From: Xenopus tropicalis
Taxonomy: Eukaryota; Chordata; Amphibia; Anura; Pipidae
Direction: 5' to 3'
DNA: 64,000 nucleotides
NCBI RefSeq assembly: GCF_000004195.4
Contig: NC_030681.2
Coordinates: 25,932,482-25,996,481, forward strand
A program made the position numbers and the translations under genes. This document shows positions 58,365 through 64,000 of the stretch, piece after piece. How positions within the stretch are numbered: position 1 is the stretch's first letter; the number at the start of each line of letters is the position of its first letter. The notes under the pieces are model-generated. The model saw nothing but the letters and a program-made list of their open reading frames with translations, did not search any database and was not told the DNA's origin.

Positions 58365-59583
58365 CATAGAACAGTTGTCTGCTGGTTACAAATCAATTAA
58401 TATTCCACGTTTAACTTCTTAATAGCAAAAATGTTTTTTTCACCATGAATATCTTTGACGTATATAAGATTTATCAACTTGTAACAATATATACAGAAGC
58501 ATTAGCATGACCCAGTTTCATTTAGTTGAGCCAGAAAAACTTTAATGTATTTACTGATAAGGGTATTTAATTTAAATTCCCAATTGAAAGCAGGCGAATA
58601 TGGAAAAAAAATCTATAACAAAACCCTTTTTTTCTACTTCCAAATCAAAGGCCTGGAAGTTATAGGTCTATAATTAAAAATGAGATGCAAGCTGGGAATC
58701 AGCAAGGGCAAAGTCAAGAATCAGGGGATAAAAGGAGAAATCATCAATCTATCCAAAGGCTTTGGGCGCATAGTAGGTCACAAGAATGAAATAACGATAG
58801 AGAGTTTTAGAAGAAGTATTCAGCTTGACAGGAACATAAATTTAAATAGAAATGAGACTCCAGATATTCTGAACTCTTGCAATAAGATTCCTTATGAGTT
58901 AAAATAGCATGTTACAATTCTGTACATATAGTAATATAGTCTTGATAAGGTCGTAATATTATTCAGTGAAGTTATTGGCAACAAGTTATTCTGTAGAAGC
59001 CTGTACCAATCCTGGATATATTCCATTTATTTTCCATTACCTTATTCCTGGCCATCAAGTCAAGCCAACACAGAAATCCCAGTAGCTCCACAATACATTT
59101 CCCCTAAAGATGATGAGTTCACAATGCAACTGGCACTAAATGGAGTAGTTTGCCAGGAGAAGCTAAGAGACTCCAGTGATATATTTGATCCACACCCACT
59201 TTTGTCACCATAAAAAAAATCCATTCCTTGGTCCAGGTTCTGGAGCCCCAGCAATTTGCTGCCTTTGTATCCTTCTTGTTACTTTCCGGCAGTATAAGGT
59301 TAGAATTAGTTGCCAAGCTCCAGTACCACTGGGTTGACTTTGCCTTTTTACTACTTGACTGTACCCCCTCAGCACCCTCTTTTTTTGAACAATTAATGGT
59401 CATTGGCAGTACATCGTCCCCTAATATGTTGCTTTTATTGACAAAAATACAGTATCTCTAGCCACATTCTCTCTAGGAAAGAATTATTGGTGTGATTTGA
59501 CTTGCTTTAGGTAATATTGGTGGGACTTCCATTCCACTGCAGATGATACATCCTAACACGCTTGTTTAATCCATTTCATGCAG
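58365..59583. other. Intron, unassigned, to the fourth coding exon
   Basis: No gene is supported. The frame at 58680-58907 has no recognised similarity. Confidence 0.5.
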
Positions 59584-59659
59584 CATAAACCGCCTCTTCT
59601 CTGCGGATAGAAAAAGAGTGGAAACTGCACTGGAGGCTTGTAATCTTCCATCTGGCAGA
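59584..59659 (+). CDS. plcb1: plcb1 coding exon: first EF-hand helices
   Basis: This is a 76-nt exon. Its first base completes the asparagine codon, and it then reads [19 protein letters not shown] and NLPSGR. The acceptor is tttcatgcag and the donor AGA|gtaagt, ending in phase 0. The [16 protein letters not shown] stretch is diagnostic of PLC beta-1/beta-3 and matches recalled human PLCB1 except at a few positions (N for Y after I, N for S after C, G for S before R). The next coding exon, expected to begin with an Asn-Asp sequence in mammals, is not visible in the remaining 4.3 kb, so the following intron is longer than that. Confidence 0.92.
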
Positions 59660-59941
59660 GTAAGTGCAATGCTTTCATGCAATTTATTCCCTTGCCGATA
59701 GAGATAAAAGGTTAAAAAGAGTAATTGAAGTAAGATTGTGCTTTAAAAAAAGTATTGGCATTGTGCTGTGTAATGCAAAATATAAAACATCTTATGATTA
59801 AAGGTACAATATTCATATTTATTAGCCCCCCACCCCAGCATAAAAGGTTGCAGTTCTCCTATGCACTCACACCTCTTGGAAGCCTGTGCAAGGAGAAAGA
59901 GAGTAAAAATCCAACCCATCACCCCAGCTAAAGGTCCAATC
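59660..59941. other. Intron between the fourth exon and a hAT element
   Basis: Nothing recognised apart from the GTCCAATC target duplication at its end. Confidence 0.5.
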
Positions 59942-60216
59942 CAGGGGCGGGCCGAGCCGACCGGGCGCCCTAGGCAACCTGGTCGGCTACCTCGCCCCTG
60001 CACCTACATCCCACACACCCCGCCCCCCAACCCCCGTGTGTTTTGATGCGCATGCGCTGTCTGAGCGCACGGAAGGGGGGGGTGCGCGGCGCAAAGTGGT
60101 GCAACGCACAACTGATCGCGTACTAGGGGTAGGCAGGAGAGGCTCCTGCCTGGCGCCCCCCAATCGTTGCGCCCTAGGCAGCTGCCCTTTTCTGCCTACC
60201 CCTAGTTCCGGCCCTG
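59942..60216. mobile_element. hAT-type MITE with exact 8-bp duplication
   Basis: GTCCAATC is duplicated at 59934-59941 and 60217-60224. Ends are CAGGGGCGGGCCG and AGTTCCGGCCCTG. It is GC-rich, with inner inverted words GCGCCCTAGGCAACC / GCGCCCTAGGCAGCTGCCC and CTAGGGGTAGGCAG / CTGCCTACCCCTAG. The 114- and 100-codon overlapping frames are not genes. Confidence 0.87.
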
Positions 60217-60249
60217 GTCCAATCACATCACTAAATACTACATACCTAG

Positions 60250-61357
60250 TACAGCTATGGGACATGTTATCCAGATTGCTCAGGACCTGGGGTTTTCTGG
60301 AAAAGGGGCTTTCCATAATTTGGATCTCCATACCATAAGTCTACTGAAAAATTGTTTAAACATTAATTAAACCCAATGGGATTGTTTTACCTACAATAAG
60401 GATCAATTATATCTTAGTTGGGATCAAGTACAACATACAGGTATTGGATCCCTTATCCAGAAACCTGTTATCCAGAAAGTTCCGAATTACAGAAAGACCA
60501 TATCCCATAGACTCCATTATAAGTAAATAATTCTAATTTTTAAAAATGATTTCCTTTCTCTCTGTAATAATAAAACAGTATCTTGTACTTGATCCCAACT
60601 AAGATATAATTACCCCTTATTGGGGGCAGAACAGCCCTATTGGGTTTATTTAATGGTTAAATGATTCCCTTTTCTCTGTAATAATAAAACAGTACCTTGT
60701 ACTTGATCCCAACTAAGATATAATTACCCCTTATTGGGGGCAGAACAGCCCTATTGGGTTTATTTAATGGTTAAATGATTCCCTTTTCTCTGTAATAATA
60801 AAACAGTACCTGTACTTGATCCCAACTAAGATATAATTACCCCTTATTGGGGGCAGAACAGCCCTATTGGGTTTATTTAATGGTTAAATGATTCCCTTTT
60901 CTCTGTAATAATAAAACAGTTCCTGTACTTGATCCCAACTAAGATATAATTACCCCTTATTGGGGGCAGAACAGCCCTATTGGGTTTATTTAATGGTTAA
61001 ATGATTCCCTTTTCTCTGTAATAATAAAACAGTACCTGTACTTGATCCCAACTAAGATATAATTAATCCTTATTGGGGGCAGAACAGTCCTATTGGGTTA
61101 ATTAATTATTTAAATGATTTTTAGCAGACTTAAATTGTGGAGATCCAAATTACGGAAAGACCCCTTATCCGAAAACCCCCAGGTCCCGAGCATTCTGGAT
61201 TCTGGTCCCATACCTGTACAGTTTTATTACTACAGAGAAAAAAGAAATCATTTAAAAATTTTAATTGTTCGCTTATAATGAAGTCTATTGGAGATGGCCT
61301 TTCCATAATTCGAAACTTTCTGGATAACAGGTTTCCAGATAATACCTGTACCTGTAC
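60250..61357 (-). mobile_element. MITE family B copy split by another family B copy
   Basis: 60250-60435 (TACAGCTATGGGACATG ... GATCAAGTACAA) and 61219-61357 (GTTTTATTACTACAGAGAAA ... AATACCTGTA) are the two halves of one reverse-oriented copy. The break is in the TACAAGGTACTGTTTT segment. Confidence 0.8.
60436..61218 (+). mobile_element. MITE family B with 5 internal 113-bp units, nested
   Basis: Ends are TACAGGTATTGGATCCCTTA and TTCTGGTCCCATACCTGTA. Units start at 60591, 60705, 60818, 60931 and 61044. It is inserted in opposite orientation into the copy at 60250-61357. Confidence 0.9.
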
Positions 61358-61749
61358 TACGATATATAGAGTATATTAAGTCACTGGCCTTCTGTGACCT
61401 GTACAACTCAACCTGAGACCTAAAAGGGCTAATTTTTTTAAAGTGCAATATTAAGTGCAATTGCCATGTTTATTTTTGCCATTGTTTTTTCCTGAATTCC
61501 AGCATCCCTGTACTCGTAATGCCCGATGCACTATAATCGCTTTGCACCTGATGCAACTGTGCACACATTTTTGCACAAATCGGACCAATTATGCGGAAGT
61601 CCATCTGGAGACATTTCTGCCATTGTGAGTGAAGTCTGCGCCAGTTCTTTAGGTGCAACTGTGCTGCATCTATAGATGCTGGGCACCAAGGGAACCCTGG
61701 AGCTGCCGCTTGGTCTGGAGGTGGAGGAGGCTCCAGGGTTCCTTTACGT
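61358..61749. other. Intron, unassigned
   Basis: 61500-61740 has GTGCAACTGTGC-type words that recur at about 62160-62200 on the other side of the hAT element, so it may be part of an older repeat that the hAT element split. Confidence 0.35.
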
Positions 61750-62040
61750 CAGGGATCCCCAAACTTTTATACCCATGAGCCACATTCAAATGGAAAAATT
61801 GTTGGGGAGCAACACAAGCATGGAAAAAGTTCCTGGGGTGCCAATAAGAGCTATAATTGGCTATTTGATAGCTCCCTACTGACTGACGGTTCTGTTTGGC
61901 TTTACACTGGGTTTTATGCAATCAACACTTGTCTCCTAACCAGATAAAAAAATAAGCACCTACTTTGAGGCTACTGAGAGCAACATCCAAGGGGTTGGGG
62001 AGCAACATGTTGCTCACGAGCCACTGGTTGGGGATCACTG
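61750..62040. mobile_element. hAT-type MITE with near-exact 8-bp duplication
   Basis: CTTTACGT (61742-61749) and CTTTACCT (62041-62048) flank ends CAGGGATCCCCAAAC and GGTTGGGGATCACTG. Same family as 40540-40845. Confidence 0.87.
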
Positions 62041-62048
62041 CTTTACCT

Positions 62049-63131
62049 CTGATTCAGAATTTAAGGCAGCACAGACTGAAAGGCGCTAAGCACAACTATA
62101 CAGGCGTGCAAGGAGCACATTTTGACACAAGTACCTTGAATAAAAGGGGTTTATTTCACTGCAGGGAAAAGTGCTTGAGGTGCAACTGCACTTACAGACC
62201 TAAATTAGCCATAATGCCTTTGTATGGACACCAAGTGATGTCTCATAGCCTTATATTTCACAGTAAGATATACTATATACTATAAAGAGTCAATGTATTA
62301 TAATTTCAGGGAAAGAATACATTGAAAAGTATGTATTTATGACGTAGATGACGATAAACCTGGTTCTGAGGTTATAAAACAAGAAGAAAGTAATGCTGTT
62401 GCCAAGATATTGATTAACTAAAGCAATAGAGCAATGCACAGCACATAATCCCATAGTGCCACTGTTACTTAGGAACAAGACTGTATTGAAAGAAACAAAC
62501 TCACAGTAACTTAGAAACTGCATATTATGGCTGTAAAAATCCTTCTTTGAAGAAATTTAGAAAATATTATTTCTGACTGCTTTGCTCTGTGTACGGGCAT
62601 GAGTTTGTTTTAATGTACTCCATTTTTTTGCAGTTAAGGCAGCGTGTTACCATGGAAATAGTTTTTTTCCCTCTCTATATGTACTGGATTTTGTACCTGT
62701 CATAAACAAGTACCTGGAAAATTCCTAACTTGATATTGTAATATCTATAGTTCTGGTGGTTCTTGGTGTCTAGAAAATGTTTGGCCAAATCCCCAAATGC
62801 AAGTTTTAGGAATGTGTCTCCTGTGTCTAAATTAATAAATGTAAAATCACTTTAACCTAAGAATGAAAAATCCAATTATAATGATTCAGCAGCTGCTTTA
62901 AGACCATGAGGTTCAAAATTGGGGGTGCATGGAATGCAGTATCTTTGAATATGGCTGAAATACTGAATCCTCCATAGAAGAATTGGGCAAATGATAAAAT
63001 GAATCCAGAAAAATTTACATCTTCTGGAAAACAGTTAAAAGATTGCATTATGATTTAGGGTTTAGGGGGTGCAGCGGGGCTCCTTGGGGGGTGCGGGCCC
63101 CTGTACCCCACAGTCTGACCCGGACATTATG
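62049..63131. other. Intron with a hAT-like fragment at 63064-63125
   Basis: 63064-63125 (GGGGGTGCAGCGGGGC ... CCACAGTCTGACCC) is a fragment of the GC-rich family. The rest is unassigned. Confidence 0.45.
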
Positions 63132-63836
63132 TCATATAAAATGATGAAAGACTGCAAATACCCTCACCTCCCTACCTATACCAAAGCATGGGGAAGGGAC
63201 CTAGGAATAACTCCCATGGATGAAGAATGTTAGCAAATATTTCAAATACCTTTAAAATGGTATACAAATGGTTAAAAGGTGGTGTTGAACTCAAAATTGA
63301 GTGCAAAATTACAATGTTATTGGTCTCAGATATCAACCATATGGGGCCCATTCATTGAAGTAGGAATCCGAATCACGACATACGATTCTTTTCGTTTCAG
63401 TCTGAAAATTTTGGAACTTTTGTTGCACGAAAATACTATTTTGTCACACAAATTCTCACAAAGTACGAAAAAGTCGCAAAAAATACGCACAGTACGAAAA
63501 CTTAGAAAAAATACGAATTTTTTTGCATTCAGAAACAATTGTACTTTGATAAATGTGCCCCTATGTGTTGAAATAATAGGCTGTTAAGTAAAATTAGACA
63601 CCCCATCAGTAATCATTTATTATTACAAATATGAACCTATAGATAACACCAAAAGGGATCTCCTACTCCAATTGCTAATGGCTGCCCAAGCACTAATTCT
63701 GATGCATTGGAGCAGAGAGGTTCCACCCACAATAGACAGCTGGTACCAACTGGGGAATGAAATGTGTCTCATGAAGGATTTAACAACATCAGTTAATAAC
63801 AAATACTTGGAATATGCAGCTATATGGTTACCATGA
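63132..63836 (+). pseudogene. LINE ORF2 C-terminal remnant (L1/Tx1-like), split by a MITE
   Basis: 63132-63233 reads ...YTKAWGRDLGITPMDEEC before a stop, matching the W..DLG....(D/E)EEW segment near the end of L1-clade ORF2. 63633-63836 reads NTKRDLLLQLLMAAQALIL and MHWSREVPPTIDSWYQLG and ends at a stop, matching the LL.AA..LIA..W.....PT...W motif of the same region. The piece between (63234-63342) keeps weak similarity in other frames. Frameshifts and stops make it dead. The orientation is the same as plcb1. The class is from recalled motif patterns. Confidence 0.6.
63343..63561. mobile_element. MITE family A-like, no satellite, TAT duplication, inside the LINE remnant
   Basis: Ends are GGGGCCCATTCATTGAAGTA and TACTTTGATAAATGTG-CCCC (16+4), flanked by TAT at 63340-63342 and 63562-63564. 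The interior resembles the right arm of copy 1 (ACTATTTTGTC, CAAAGTACGAAAAAGT). Confidence 0.8.
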
Positions 63837-64000
63837 AAAGAACATATTGGGAGGAAATCTGAACCAACTGTTGCCCCATTAGAGTCTGCTGAAAGGTTTA
63901 TAAGCAACTGATATATGGGAATATAAGCAAATAAGGTAATGGGTACTTGCTTATATTTATATGAATAATAATTGAAAGCCTAAGGGGGCATTTAATTATT
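63837..64000. other. Intron to window end
   Basis: Nothing recognised. The last bases (AAGGGGGCATTTAATTATT) may be the start of another GGGGCATTTA-type MITE cut by the window edge. Confidence 0.3.

Noticed and set aside
59987..60338. Overlapping 100- and 114-codon GC-rich frames
   Set aside because: They lie within a hAT MITE with exact target duplication. Composition explains the lack of stops.

Overview
This is vertebrate nuclear DNA, almost certainly from a clawed frog (Xenopus). It lies inside one large gene on the + strand. Four short coding exons are recognisable, at 25860-26000, 46054-46133, 57463-57516 and 59584-59659. They have correct GT/AG splice sites and compatible phases. Joined, they give 351 nt (117 codons) of one open frame covering the end of the PH domain and the start of the EF-hand region of phospholipase C beta 1 (plcb1), about residues 83-199 by human numbering. 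The isoform call rests on the recalled human PLCB1-4 proteins: the residues fit beta-1 clearly better than beta-2, -3 or -4. The window starts inside the intron before the first of these exons and ends inside the intron after the fourth. No other gene, tRNA, rRNA, CRISPR array or bacterial-type feature is supported.

The rest is intron, and much of it consists of non-autonomous DNA transposons, several carrying their own tandem repeats. (1) MITE family A has GGGGCACATTTA or GGGCCCATTCATT-type inverted ends and mostly 3-bp target duplications (TAA, TAT, TTA). Three copies carry a 52-bp satellite with 7, 11 and 22 units (1-708, 26155-27155, 51658-53272). (2) MITE family B has ends TACAGGTATGGGATCC and a 113-bp internal unit present 1 to 5 times (2906-3562, 23140-23430, 25062-25789, 28794-29457, 39379-39944, 55923-56256, 56679-56956, 60250-61357). 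One copy is inserted inside another. (3) A 4.5-kb piggyBac element of the frog Uribo2 type (13491-18029, TTAA at both ends) has no transposase. It holds nine units of a ~395-bp repeat and six consecutive hairpins next to one end. (4) Several hAT-type elements have intact or near-intact 8-bp target duplications (24711-24967, 27773-28066, 37288-37450, 40540-40845, 57706-57969, 59942-60216, 61750-62040). (5) T2-like elements with TTAA-type ends lie at 6525-6872, 32214-32599, 37955-38270 and 57998-58364.

Other structures are a G/C-skewed 36-bp minisatellite (30311-31935), a degenerate ~150-bp repeat with a CCAAT box in most units (35190-36445), a local tandem duplication whose copies differ by 535 bp (32950-34470), a 0.5-1 kb palindromic MITE family C (34471-34973, 48295-49287), two ~92-bp-arm hairpins around an ACGCGTTTC motif (7805-8056, 44477-44671), and the decayed end of an L1/Tx1-type LINE ORF2 split by a MITE (63132-63836).

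Three repeat-free stretches (3820-4295, 12240-12700, 43600-44105) have the base composition and homeodomain-like motifs of conserved non-coding elements. They are offered only as candidates. The long open frames elsewhere are products of repeats whose period is a multiple of three or which lack stops, and are not genes. The main biological signal is repeated growth of satellite arrays inside mobile elements, seen here in three or four unrelated transposon families within one gene.
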